From Dipteris shenzhenensis (lineage: Eukaryota > Polypodiophyta > Polypodiopsida > Gleicheniales), in NCBI GenBank assembly GCA_047967505.1, contig CM106538.1: DNA of 64,000 nucleotides; one strand, written 5' to 3'. The position numbers were made by a program, and so were the translations under genes. This document shows positions 13,814-24,880 of the stretch, piece after piece (position 1 is the stretch's first letter; each line of letters starts with the position of its first letter). A model generated the notes under the pieces. That model was not told the DNA's origin. It ran no database searches and saw only the letters and a list, made by a program, of their open reading frames with translations.

Positions 13814-14118
13814 CAAGTTGTCCATGCACCAAATCTGCAAGAAATGGTATCACCAAGTAATCCCATAGGAAATGCATCTTTCTGAGTTATGGTAAAAGTG
13901 GAGAGATGGGCTATCGTCTCTAGGATCTAGAAGTAAAGAAGATCATACACAGCCCTTATGTAGTCTTCAATGAGAAGAAGATGCATAAGGCACCCATGAG
14001 GGATGTAAAAATGAGGAGAATCACTTTCCAGGATGTGAATCCACCTGCATATGTTAATAGATAGCAAGTTGTCCATGCACCAAATCTGCAAGAAATGGTA
14101 TCACCAAGTAATCCCATA
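13616..14118 (+). repeat. 251-bp tandem duplication at the integrase end
   Basis: AGGAAATGCATCTTTCTGAG occurs at 13616 and again at 13867, and the similarity runs through to CCCATAGG at the end of both copies. The copies differ at scattered sites, such as CTCTGGGATC versus CTCTAGGATC. The period, 251, is not a multiple of three, so it shifts the frame. Confidence 0.9.
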
Positions 14119-14190
14119 GGTATACAATCAAGGGTAGATGATGGATCATCTATTAGTGGAAATGATCAGCCAAATGTGGCTGATATGTAG

Positions 14191-15334
14191 GTGGGACAGC
14201 AAGCTGAAATGCCCTTGAGAAGATCATCTAGAGTGTTTAGACCACCTGATAGGTTTGTTCCAGGGATAGACTATGTGATGCTTACTAATTGCAGGGAGCC
14301 TTCTTGCTACAGAGAGACTATGATGCACGAGGATCAATGCAAGTGGGAGTATGCTATGCAATCAGAGATGAGTTCACTTATAAAGAATAAGACTTGGGAC
14401 TTGGTTTCTTTGCCACATGGAAAGAAAGCATTGCCATGTAAATGGGTCTACAAAATGAAGGTCACAGGTGATGATGTGCCTAGGTATAAGGCCCGTTTGG
14501 TTGCTAAAGGGTTCAAGCAAGAGAAGGGTATGGACTTTGATGAGATATTCTTTCCAGTTGTGAAGATGACCACACTTAGATGCATGCTTGGACTAGTGGC
14601 ATCAGAGGATATGGAGCTTATATAGATGGATGTCAAGATAGCTTTCTTGCATAGGGATTTGCATGAGGAAATTTACATGGTGCAGCTGGAGGGCTTTGAA
14701 GAAAAGGGCAAAGAGCATTTAGTTTGGAAGCTGAAGAAGAGTCTCTATGGTCTTAAGCAAGTGCCTAGAGAATGGTATCAGAAGTTTGATGCTTTTATTC
14801 GGTCCTAAGGTTTTAGAAGAAGTGAAATTGATCACTACCTCTACATTAAAAGGGCTAAGGATAATAGCCTGATAATCTTGGCACTATATGTGGATGATAT
14901 GCTATTGGCTAGCAAGAATACTCCTCGGGGGGGTCACTATGTATAAACCCTCTATATCACGTGTGTTCAAGGCCTATTTCTAAAATCCTTTATCTATAAA
15001 TTTTTCATTAATAAAATGTACCCCTTTTCTATACAAGTCTATAAATTTTTCCCAAAACTATTTTAAATAGTCCCTTATGTATATTTATTTCTGTAAATTT
15101 TAGAAATAAAAAATATCCTTCTATTGAACTCACGTGATAGGGTTACATATGATGAGTGACCCCCCCGAGGAATACTCATGAGCTAGATGCATTAAAGGCC
15201 AAGTTGTATGAGGCCTTTGATATGAAGGATTTGGGACTTACAGGTCATATTCTTGGTATGTGCATCACGCATGATCAGAGTAGGAAACTCCTTTGGCTTT
15301 CACAAAAAGAGTATGTTACAAAAGTATTGCAGCG
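14191..15334 (+). pseudogene. copia reverse transcriptase, split by a MITE
   Basis: Blocks seen: KTWDLVSLPHGKKALPCKWV (14392), YKARLVAKGFKQEKGMDF (14485), MDVKIAFLHRDLHEEIYM after a TAG at 14623-14625, KKSLYGLKQVPREWYQKFD (14734), and the catalytic YVDDMLLASKNT at about 14887. The MITE interrupts here; HELDALKAKL resumes at 15177 and LGMCITHDQSRKLLWLSQKE leads to LQR at the CACTA junction. The nonsense codon and a further TAA at 14806 make it inactive. Confidence 0.88.
14924..15169. mobile_element. 246-bp MITE inserted in copia RT
   Basis: Perfect 15-bp terminal inverted repeats, CTCGGGGGGGTCACT at 14924-14938 and its complement at 15155-15169, flanked by the 8-bp direct repeat GAATACTC at 14916-14923 and 15170-15177. 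The interior is AT-rich and non-coding. Removing it with one repeat restores Ser-Lys-Asn-Thr-His-Glu-Leu in the RT. An 8-bp duplication suggests a hAT-type transposase in trans, although the terminus is not a typical hAT end. Confidence 0.9.
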
Positions 15335-15350
15335 CACAACAAGACAAAGC

Positions 15351-15612
15351 ACCCATAGACGCGCACATAGACATGTTTACTGAACTAAATAAAAAACTTA
15401 CGGGCGCGTCTATTTACGCATCTATTTTCACGTCTAGAGACCCATGTCTACCAGTGCGTCTATATAGCAGACACACGCACGTATAGACACACATTTAGAT
15501 GCTTAAATAGACGCTCTTATAAATGCGTTTATAGACGTAAAAATAGACGCTTGTGGAACAGACAGACACATATATAGACGCATTTGTAGATGCACTAATA
15601 GACGTGCTTTAT
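15351..15612. repeat. CACTA 5' subterminal repeats (TAGACGC type)
   Basis: About fifteen degenerate copies of TAGACGC and its complement GCGTCTA in both orientations. In En/Spm elements, subterminal repeats like these bind the accessory transposase protein. Confidence 0.8.
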
Positions 15613-15779
15613 AATTTTTTTTTAAAATTTACAGAATGCTGTGTATGTTGTGTATGCTATATAGTTACAAGAATCCCATTTTCACATTGTGTAATTCAAT
15701 TCTTATAGCCAACCGCATTTTAATTACAATTCCAAATAAAACATTACAACTCTAAAACATAATAAAATTGAAAGCTCAA

Positions 15780-16020
15780 AAAGTGCTTGTATGTACATAT
15801 AGCATGAAGCTAAGCCACGTCATGTGGCTTCAAGTACAAAAAATAAGAGGAGTGTATATACAAGAGGCACGAAGCCAAGACAGTGGCTTTAAGTATAAAA
15901 AAGGGTAGCTAGCACTACTTCTACGACTAATCTATGTTCTCCACGTCCTCGCTCCCTTCCATGCTCCCTTCTGCGCTCCCTTTTGTGCCTCCTTCCTCGT
16001 CTTCCTCGTCATCTTATGCA
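15780..16020 (-). other. 3' region of the CACTA minus-strand gene
   Basis: Non-coding segment with two diverged copies of a ~70-bp unit (AAGCTAAGCCACGTCATGTG at about 15807, and AAGCCAAGACAGTGGC at about 15871). Its place just downstream of the minus-strand gene suggests 3' untranslated sequence. Confidence 0.4.
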
Positions 16021-16092
16021 CGGCCTATAAACAAGGGACAACATATATCAATGTATGAAAAATCAAATCTTTACTTATAATTTTGGCATTGT

Positions 16093-17385
16093 TTAATTAC
16101 TTTCAAATACCTCGGGGGCCACTCCAGTAGCTCGGGTATACTGCTCCTCAGTAATCAACCTGTCATCATAGAAGTGCCTCCATGTATCTCCTTTGCGATG
16201 GTGGCGGTGGTAGGCTGTCTCCACAGGAGTAGGGTATCTGCCCATGATCTCAAGTTGTAAGACGACATAATTTACGGAGGGATTAGTACAAAGAAACAAC
16301 CTCCTAATAAACTACATAAGCAATATAATTTGAGATCGATACTTACAAATTGGGCTCCCCATGATTCAACACCCCTTGCTCCAAAATGCGCGCTTCCATA
16401 TTCCTCCATCTAGATCTTTCGTGCCTCCATGTACTGCAGACTGGGGTCCTCCCTTGCTGACTTCATTGCTTTCTTCCACTCACGCTTGTGAGTGGTGTGG
16501 GGTGGGCCCCTTGGTGGTTGACCTCCCTCGAGCTTGGCAAGCTCCGCTAGTGCCTGCCTCTTAAGCGAAGATCTTTTATTGCCAAGTATCGTAACAATCT
16601 TTGACTTGGCCGATTTATCTGTGAACTGGCGATTGGGGGGGTTAGGATACCTAGAGTGAACAGCAGCGAGGGTCTCATCAGCCAACCTCTTTGGCTGGTC
16701 TTTGAAGTGGATAAAGCAATCTCTATAATTGTTAGCAATTATAGAGCGCATGAAGGCCATGATGTCCTTTCCTCACGCATCCATCAAGATGCCTCCTGTC
16801 TGAGTGATGTCATAGAATATTGTACCATCACCCGGAGGCACGTCTAAATCATCTGAATCATCATCGTCCCCACCGCCACCCCTCCCAAAGCACTGTGCCA
16901 TGCATCCCCCACCGCTCTCCCTACTACTATGCCTACTACTGTGTCGTGTCGAGCTCGTACATTGGCCACTCGTAGCTGGAGACTGCACGGGACTACACTG
17001 ACCACTCATAGCTAGAGAACTGAGTCTCGACTGCACAAGAGTACATCGACGGCTCTACGAGATAGAAGGATCTTCTAATGGCATGGGGGAAGGGGCATAA
17101 GACGGCATGGCAGAAGGGGCATAAGACGGCATGGGGGAAGGGGCATAAGACAGCATGGGAGATGGGCCTGTGCTATGTAAGCGGCTGGGCTATGCTAACT
17201 CCACTGGGGTGATCTCAGCTGGTGTGGGGTGGTTTGGAGTCTGTAGTGCCGACTCCTAGGGGGTGTTTAGAGTACCCGTCATATACCCATATAACTCCAC
17301 AGGACTAGGAGGGTGCCCCAAAAGGTTATATAAGTCCCTACAAATAGAATCCCGGGGATCAAGTGAGCTAGAAGCGCTTGCTACC
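16093..17385 (-). pseudogene. CACTA second gene (Ptta/En-Spm, Transposase_24-like)
   Basis: Minus-strand gene in several pieces. The start codon complement at 17385 gives MWVASASSSLDPRD, then a proline/serine-rich stretch made of MPSYAPSP repeats, then a Ser/Gly/Asp-rich part (17036-16773). RSIIANNYRDCFIHFKDQP (from about 16745) and RREWKKAM-like and LEIMGRYPTPVETAYHRHH (from about 16250) resemble the plant En/Spm accessory protein family, whose members bind subterminal repeats. A GT donor near 16346 suggests an intron before the last piece. Stops near 17258 and in the proline-rich part break the frame. Assigned from pattern and context. Confidence 0.55.
17075..17165. repeat. 24-bp tandem repeat, four copies
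   Basis: The unit GGCATGGGGGAAGGGGCATA plus four bases repeats with few changes and encodes, on the minus strand, an eight-residue Pro/Ser/Tyr repeat in the CACTA accessory protein. Confidence 0.85.
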
Positions 17386-17469
17386 CACATGTTGAACTGG
17401 AAAAAAGAAAAAAAATCTATTAATAATGAGTTGAGAAGAAAGGGGAAGGGAAGAGAGAATCGGGTTACT

Positions 17470-18190
17470 ATCGGAGCGCGTCTATAGACGCATCTGATTG
17501 GCGCATCTATTTTTGCGTATAACAATCGTCTATAGACGCAGCTGTCTGTGTCTGCAAATAGGCTAGACGCGCATTTAGACTCGCCTATAGATGCAATTTT
17601 GGATGCGCTCCGAGAGGCACCTATAGACGCGCTCCGACAGACGGACTTTTCCAAAAAGTAGAAAAGGACATTGCGCCCGACACACAAACGTGACACTGAT
17701 ACCCAGATCATGCGTTTTTTGGATACGAGAAAGTACAAATCCAAAGAGAGCAAACTTCCAAAAAAGATCAACTGCAAAAAGACTTACCTTGGATAGAGGT
17801 ATGAAAGGTTCTTCTCCTTTTTCAAAGTTGCTTCTCCTCCTTGTTTGACCTCCTCTCCTTTAAGCTTGAAGTAAGTGTTGGTGCCTTCCTCTTAAGTGTA
17901 AGCTTGGAAGTAAGTGTGGAAACCTTCCTCTTAAGCATCGAAACTGTGGATCTGCTAATAAGGAAGCAAGCAAGCCGTGCAAAGTATAAGTAATGTGAAG
18001 AAAAGCAAAGCGAGCACGCTAAAAGTAGGTTTAAAAGTTGCGTCTATAGGTGCATCTAAAAGCACGTCTATAGGCACGGCTAAATACACAGAGTAGACGC
18101 GGTTTTAGACGCGCATTTAGATGTGCTTTTAGATGTGCACCACAGAACAAACAGATGCGCTTTTAGATGTACCTATAGATGTGCCACAGA
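17470..18190. repeat. TAGACGC repeats in the divergent promoter region of the CACTA element
   Basis: Two clusters (about 17470-17645 and 18035-18190) of the same TAGACGC/GCGTCTA motif found at the element ends lie between the two divergent genes. The 17650-18030 interval between the clusters contains no gene. Confidence 0.75.
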
Positions 18191-18242
18191 GTTTAAAATT
18201 AAACATTTAAAGAAGAGCAAACTTTTTTGGGTTGTTTGTTAT

Positions 18243-21200
18243 AGGATGTCTTCATCTTCAACAAGTAGCTCCAATGAGGATGAATCCCTTCGTATCCACC
18301 ATCGCAAAATGTGGTTGGAGCAAAAAATCAAATGTATGTGTGATTGATGTCGAGGAAACATGTATCGTGCATGCAGGATTACACTCAATCACATCTCAAA
18401 GTATGGAGAATGGGATGTGACCATAAATAGGGTAAGGGTTTGTAAGTTAAGGTTGATTGAGATACCTATGTGTGTTCATATGTTTGAGTTATGATCCCAT
18501 TTTAATTTGATATAGGATGCATTGCCAGACCCACATATGTTGCCCTATGCTCACCATGAGGAGGCGAAGCATCGGCGATATGAGGTGGGATCTTCAGGAG
18601 GGACCGTTACGGATGCATGGAGTGATGGTGATAGTAGCCCTCCGCCATTACCTCATGAAGCCATGGAGGAGAAGGTGTTTGATGATATGGTGTGGGATTT
18701 ATATGTCCATCAAGGGAGGGATGATAGCATGGAGCATGATGATCTTTTTACTGCAGCATCGACTCCACTGTTTGAGGGGTGCACATTCTCTATTCTACGT
18801 GCCTCCCTTGAGTTACTAAACTTGCAAACCATCTATGAGTAATGCAACTTTGAATGCATTACTCAAGTAAGCTTTAAAGTCTATTTTGCAAACATGGTGA
18901 ATTATGCTAGTGGGTCAATTACTCGAATGCTTTTCCTCATTTATGGTCTTCACGTACAGGTTATTGTGTAAAATGCTTCCAAGGGAGAATAAATTACCGA
19001 CCTCAAGAGATATGGCAAGGCAACATGTGACCTTTCTTGGAGGATTAGATTACAAGCGCATCCATGCATATGTCAACGATTGCGTTTTGTTTCATGGACT
19101 ACATAAGGATGCAAGAGAGTGTCCTACTTGTGGAGAGGCAAGATATAGAGCAGATCTCAAAACTTTGGACGTGCCTCGTAAGGTTTTGCGACATTTTTCC
19201 ATAATCCCTCGCATCCAACATATGTTCAAGTGCAAATCTATTATTGCAGAGCTCATGTCATGGCATTCCTCCCATCGATCAACCAATGGCAAGTAGAGAA
19301 CTCCCGCGGACTCTCTTGCATGGAAGCATATTGAAGACACACGGCCAATCTTCAAGGAAGAAACTAGGAGCTTGAGACTTGGATTGGGTATGGATGGTGT
19401 GAACCCATTTGGTCTCAAAAGCATGTGTTACAGTGTATGGCCAGTGATATTGGTAAATTATAATCTTCCACCCTCTATGGCTATTAAGAAAGGACATGTT
19501 ATGCTGTCCCTTCTAATTCCAGGAAAACATAAAGTCAAAAACCCTGATGTTTATTTGGAGCCTTTGATTGACGAGCTAGAGATACTTTGAAGAGGTATCG
19601 AGGTGCATGATGTGAGCAGGCCTCCCTCGTCACGAGACTTCAACTACAAAGCAGTCTTGATGTGGATGATGCATGACTTCCCAAGCTATGGCGAGTGTTC
19701 AGGTAAGCATTGCATTTCTGATTATGAATAGGCAAAGGATGTGGCACCCTAAACCCACCTTCAACTCTTAATTGCATCTATTGTTCAGGTCTCACTACAT
19801 TGGGTTACCATGCATGTCCTATTTGTGGTCCTTTGCTAGTTGCCTCACAGGTAGACGCATTGAATAAGGTCATCTATGAGAATTACCATCGATTTCTCCC
19901 ACCTGATCATCCTAGATATGTTGCCCCTTGGAATGAAGTCCTTCCACAATCACTCACCGTGGGAGATTGGATGAGAATTTGGGACGGTTCGGCGACTCTT
20001 CCACCACTTGGCATGAGCCGATAAGGGTTTGTAACTATTGTGTGCTATATTGGCTGGAAATAAAGATTGCCCGCTAACACTTTATTTTATTTAGATACTC
20101 CATCTTTTATCGTTTACCATATTGGTCCCACCTCAAGATCAATCACCTGCTTGATCCCATGCATATCTTCAAGAATGTGGCATCTACCATTTGGGAGCAT
20201 TTGAATGGGACACGAGATTCCGCAAGCATAAGGGAGTATCTACGTACCACAGGGAGGATGCGTGAAGCTTGGCCACAAGAGAGACCAAATGGGCATGTTT
20301 TTTTACCTCATGCACCGTGGATATTATCAAAGCTAGAGATGGTGACGGTGAAGCACACTATTACTACAATTCGTACTCCCACTGGATGCATGAGGTGTTT
20401 GAAGGGAGCCTTTACAAAGAGCAAGAAAAGAGGTGTAGAGCAATTATATGGCTTGAAATCTCATGATTGGCACAAGATGCTCCAAGTAATTATTTTATGT
20501 GCATAATATCTTTTTCCTTTCAAATTTATGAGTGAATAATTATAAGCAATAATCAACCACCTCCTCGTGGGTTCAATCCATACTACCTACTAGCATTTCA
20601 CGTAGTGCATCGAAGGACGTGAAAGATTGTATTTACAAGATGGGCGAGCTTGTGAGGTACTTTACATGATAGAAAATATAATGCGTATCAATGCTCCATG
20701 CAAGTTTGAATGCATATTGCTAATATGCTATACTTTTTCATTTCTAGGTATGTGAGCTCAAAGGAAATAGATCCCACCACGCTTGAGAATGCTCGAGTTA
20801 TGTCAGTGGATGTGGTTTGTTTAGTGGAGGAGATATTTCCACGTTCTATTCTCACAATCCAACTACATCTTATAGTGCATTTGGTGGATGAGATTGCTGT
20901 ATGTGGTACTATACATGCACGATGGTTGTTCTTCCTTGAGCGCTTCATGAACCTTGAAGGGCTTCGTGAGACAAAATGCAAGACCCGAAGGTAGCATGGC
21001 CGAGGTTTGGTTGGTACAAGAGTCACTTGTATATATTTCTGAGTTTCTTGTTGATGTGGATAGCTCTCTCCCATGACTATGGAGAGATGATGAAGACCTA
21101 AGGATGACCTCTATTGTGCCTCAAGGGAAAGGACGCAACAAAGTAATAGACACGGAGTTGCATAATAGTATCAACCTCTTTTGTGTGCTTAATAGTGATG

Positions 21201-22242
21201 TGATGAAAAGATGGGTGACAAGATACGAGGATGTAAAGGCAAGAAGACAAGAAGAAAGGGCCCTCTTTTGTACACACCACAGATCTCGTGTGCCATACCC
21301 TCAGTATCTAAGAGCACTTCCAAAGGATATTCATTGGATTGGCTACTTGATGAAATGGAGAAAGCAGAGAAAGACGAGGGGATGCATATCACAATGGAAG
21401 AATGGGAGTATGCTAGGGGATGCATGAGCAAGGTCGGTATATAGAATGTTATGCATAAGTTAGGAGCTTTTAATAATTTAGATTGCTTATTTAATTGATT
21501 TTTTCTTGGTGTAGTGCACTATGTTCAATGCTATATTGTGTGAGGGCAAGCATTTTTGAACACAACGGATTGATGATAAGAGAAACACACAAGATTGCGG
21601 CATCATTGCTAGCTTTGAGGGAGCCAATGGAGCCATGGATGATTATTGTGGCATAATCCGAGATATTATTATGCTTGACTTTCGACGCTTCTTTGTGTAT
21701 GTTTTGGATGTGAAGTGGTTTAAGGACATGGTGGAAAGAGGCCCTAATGCAACAATCAAACTCCATGCAAGTGGCTTTGTAACTATTGACTCCACAAAGT
21801 TTTGGCAAAGTAGGAAGGACACACTAGTACTACCGCAACAATGTGAACAGGTACTGTGCACACATATAAAAATACTTGCTTTTAAATATTTGATGCAAGA
21901 AAAATAACATGATTGTATTTGTGTTTGAATTAGGTTGTCTATCAACCAATGGTGGATAATAATAGATGGTGGCATGTCATACCTATTATGCCATGTTCCA
22001 AAGTGATTTATAGTACATTTACTAATATGGAGCGTATGGAGAATGATCATGGCCATGGACGTGATGATGACCGTGATACGAGAGAGGAGGATGATCACGA
22101 GATAGGAGATACAGATATTGAGGCCATTACCCGTGAGGACGAGCCTACCATTGGTGATGCTGATTTCGATGAGCACATGAGTAGCACAAGTAGTAATGGG
22201 TTGAATGTATTTGTAGATCTAAACACTTGTGGCAAGGGTTGA
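18243..22242 (+). pseudogene. CACTA transposase, TNP2 type
   Basis: Catalytic transposase of En/Spm elements. ATG 18243 starts a serine-rich N-terminus; later exons show KLPTSRDMARQ (18990), HAYVNDCVLFHGLHKDARECPTCGEARYR (split here in description: VNDCVLF then ECPTCGEARY, a zinc-ribbon-like pair), KVLRHFSIIPRIQHMFKCKS and LMSWHSSHRSTNGK, then NPDVYLEPLIDELEIL (19540), LTTLGYHACPICGPLL (19793), MHIFKNVASTIWEHLNGT (20159), an RWLFFLERFMNLEGL block (20925; DUF4218-like) and FYQP/WWHVIPIMPC (about 21940; DUF4216-like). Nonsense codons at 19294-19296 and 19588-19590 interrupt conserved blocks. Introns are expected between these segments; I did not fix every boundary. Confidence 0.8.
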
Positions 22243-22469
22243 TCTCATTAAGGATGAGATTGAACCGTAGCCCCATCATTGATATTGGCAAAACTATTTT
22301 ACATATTGTCTCATTCTCCTCACCTCACTTAATTCTTGTATATGTGGGCTTGCAAAAAAGCATTGATGTTTCTGTTAAAATTATGTGCTTTGGTAATCAT
22401 GGGCAATGTTTGGAAAGGAATGATATACACCAAAATCTCACTTTCTATATTCTCTGGTTTGCATTTATC

Positions 22470-22734
22470 TACGCGTCTAAATGCGCGTCTAATTCTCAGT
22501 GTAAATGCGCAAATAACTGCGCTAATACATGCGCAAATAGACGCGCTGATAAACGTGATGTTAGACGGGCCCATATTTTCTCAATTTAGACGTGCAAGTA
22601 GACGTGTTAATACACGCGCAAATAGACGAGTTGTTAGATACGCTTTTAGACGTGCTCATAATTCCTCTACTAAAGCAACGCCTATAGATGCGCCCGCTAT
22701 TTTGCGCATCTACCAAGCGTGTCTATAGTTGCTT
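22470..22734. repeat. CACTA 3' subterminal repeats
   Basis: About fifteen degenerate TAGACGC/GCGTCTA motifs, often followed by GC-rich hexamers, occupying the last 270 bp before the 3' terminal inverted repeat. They mirror the 5' cluster. Confidence 0.8.
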
Positions 22735-22746
22735 TGTGGTGTTATG

Positions 22747-23504
22747 GCATTTCAATATGGAGGGAGGGAAGGCAGTGAGTACTCCATTGCCTCCATATGT
22801 GAAACTGAGTCATACGGATAGTCCCAAATCAGATGAGGAAAGGGCCATGATGGCCAAGGTCCCTTATGCATCAGCAGTTGGGAGCCTTATGTATGCTATG
22901 ATAGCTACTAGACCAGACATTGCATTTGTAGTGGGAGTTGTTAGCCGGTATATGGCTAATCTAGGAAAGAGGCATTGGGTGCATCATGAGGTACATGAAG
23001 GGTACCAAGGAGATGTGCATCTGCTTTGGTAGAGGAGACATGCATGTACTTGGGTACACAGATTCAGACTATGCAGGGCATGTGGATAGTAGGAGATCCA
23101 CTTCTGGTTATGTGTTCACCTTTGCAGGTGGTGCAGTGTCGTGGATGTCTCACATAGAGAAGTGCATTGCTTTGTCTACCATAGAGGCTGAGTATGTTGT
23201 AGCCATAGAGGGTTACAAGGAGGCTATATGGCTTGATCAGCTAGTGGGAGATTTGGGGACTCATACACGTGTACCGACATTGCATAGTGATTCCATGAGT
23301 GCTATTCAACTAGCACAGAATCTGGTCTTTCATGCAAAGACCAAACACATTGAGGTCAGGTACCATTTCATCAGCGAGGTACTTGAGGACAAGCACATAG
23401 AGCTTGTCAAGGTTCATACAGATGATAACCCTGTAGATATGCTAACGAAGGGTCTACCTAGCCAGCGGTTTGAGTATTGTTGTGTATTGATGGGCATTGG
23501 ATAG
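22747..23504 (+). pseudogene. copia RT end and RNase H (continued after CACTA)
   Basis: FNMEGGKAVSTPLPPYVKLS resumes directly after the CACTA target site. VGSLMYAMIATRPDIAFVV and the RNase H blocks TDSDYAGHVDSRRSTSGYVF, CIALSTIEAEYVV, LHSDSMSAIQLAQN and AKTKHIEVRYHFI follow. A frameshift lies at about 22986-23030, between HWVHHE and the MRYMKGTK block. Catalytic D, E and D are all present after the shift. Confidence 0.85.
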
Positions 23505-23546
23505 TATGCTCACTGGTTGTTCTCCCTTAAAGGCACATTGTCCTTT

Positions 23547-23557
23547 AAGTGGGAGGT
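23547..23557 (+). promoter_or_regulatory. polypurine tract of the copia element
   Basis: AAGTGGGAGGT lies immediately before the 3' LTR; it primes plus-strand DNA synthesis. Confidence 0.75.
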
Positions 23558-23723
23558 TGTGGGGGTTAAAGTTCACTGTGCCTTTACCCCGGTTATGTAC
23601 AATACCCAAACACATATATAAATGAATGAAAAAGAAGATTAGAGTGGTTCTGCCCCTGCCAAAACTTGTGTGGCTCTCTGTCTCTCTCGCTCCCTCTTCC
23701 ATTCTTGCTTCCGTTGAGAGTAC
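23558..23723 (+). repeat. 3' LTR of the copia element, end truncated
   Basis: Matches the 5' LTR from TGTGGGG to GTTGAGAG, with roughly one change per 12-15 bases, but the expected CACTCTCA end is replaced by TAC followed by sequence shared with 28433. Confidence 0.85.
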
Positions 23724-23756
23724 ATTTTGTACTTGTTCTCTAGATTCTGTCAAGCC

Positions 23757-24869
23757 TGTTAGAAATAGATCAACAGAATGTACACAGAGTGGAAGACTGA
23801 TAGAATAGCCCAGGAGCTCACACCTTGTGGTGTGGGGATTGGGGGTGTGCATCAGATGTGCAAACTCATCAATAGACAATGAACTAGCCAGATACCAAAA
23901 TAATATATTTATGTCCAAAGCTATGGACACAATATAAAAGAGATAGATCCAGAGTCCCACCAACGGAGTGGTCCTCAAATCTTACCACAAGGCACTTCTC
24001 CTATCTGCTGGCTATCTCTAGACTCGAGCCCACATGCTCCACCTCGAGCGTATGTAGACTCTCTGTCCGAATCTTAGCACCTTGCTACCCTAGTAGGCAA
24101 TAGCCTAGGGTTTCAGCCTTGTGACCTAAGTCTACAGTAGCACCTCTTAACTCCTGGTTGTAGGCTAAAGGATCACGGTAAGCTGCTCCTATCTCCTCCT
24201 CTGATAGTTGATGTGCTAGATATGAAGAATGAGGTTGAATGCCTCCTTTTATTGGTCCAAAGGTCCCCTTGAAGTGACCGATTGGCTTGCCCTAATATGC
24301 TGACCAGTTTGCCATAAAATTGGATCCTTTTATCGGGCTATGGGCACATCTCTAGGGTTGTGCACTCCCAGCCTTGAAGTGGGGGCCTAGGCCCCCTTAC
24401 TTTGTGTGCTAGCCCCCTCCCACTCCCCTCTATGCATGGGGCTTTGGGCTAACGTATGTGGCCCAACAGTTTCTTGGCCCTATGTAAGGGTAGGGTACTG
24501 CCCACTGCAACCCTCCCTTCCCTGCAACTCCTATGCTGCTGTCAGGCCACCTTCAAGGCCTTCTTGTAGGTCGCATCCCTGCCCATGGATCTACCATGTT
24601 GTCATACTACTTGTGTCCCTACGTATATATAACCACCATGTTTTGCGCCTCTCCCAAGCTCTTGTGTTGCCTCGCCACCTGTTGTAGGGCAAACATGTGT
24701 TCACAATCCTTGCCTCCTAAGTTCCATGGCTTTCTCTTCTTTGATGTGAGGTGCTACCCATGTGGTAGGCCCCTCTCTTTCTTCTCTTGGGCACATCCTG
24801 CCCTAGGTCTCCCTCCCCCATGCTCTCCTCATATGGGGGCTTACAGATGGGGAGGTGACCTTTCCAACA
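23757..24869 (-). repeat. 3' LTR of the gag-only element
   Basis: 1113 bp, similar throughout to 26985-28127. In element orientation it begins TGTTGG directly after a purine tract (GTGAGAGGGGG, 24870-24880) and ends CTAACA at 23757. Confidence 0.85.
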
Positions 24870-24880
24870 CCCCCTCTCAC
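24870..24880 (-). promoter_or_regulatory. polypurine tract of the gag-only element
   Basis: Read on the minus strand the sequence is GTGAGAGGGGG, abutting the LTR start. Confidence 0.7.

Larger units (their letters stand above)
15335..22746 (+). mobile_element. En/Spm (CACTA) transposon, 7.4 kb, with two divergent genes
   Basis: Imperfect terminal inverted repeats: the 5' end CACAACAAGACAAAGC (15335) and the 3' end, read inwards as complement, CATAACACCACAAAGC (22746). Similarity continues into CATAGACGCGC against TATAGACACGC, 24 of 30 matches overall. A 3-bp target duplication, GCG (15332-15334) and GCA (22747-22749), fits the family. Rejoining yields Leu-Gln-Arg-Phe-Asn-Met in the copia RT. 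Subterminal TAGACGC repeats, a TNP2-type transposase on the plus strand and a second gene on the minus strand complete the structure. Several stops suggest it is now defective. Confidence 0.88.
9841..23723 (+). mobile_element. Ty1/copia retrotransposon carrying two nested insertions
   Basis: A copia element on the plus strand with LTRs at both ends, a tRNA-Met primer site, a long leader, gag, protease, integrase, RT and RNase H in order. It is split by a MITE (14924-15169) and a CACTA element (15335-22746); without them it would be about 6.2 kb. Taking out both insertions and one copy of each target duplication rejoins the RT reading frame, which proves they entered this element. gag and pol carry several nonsense codons and two tandem duplications, so it is not autonomous now. 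The last ~7 bp of the 3' LTR are replaced by the sequence that precedes the next element. Confidence 0.9.

Noticed and set aside
15335-15612. tRNA or snRNA genes in the TAGACGC region
   Set aside because: The motif repeats do not form a cloverleaf or a snRNA promoter; they mirror the other end of the CACTA element.
23454-23978. 174-codon minus-strand frame
   Set aside because: Crosses the RNase H end, the 3' LTR and the next element's LTR in antisense; no biological unit.
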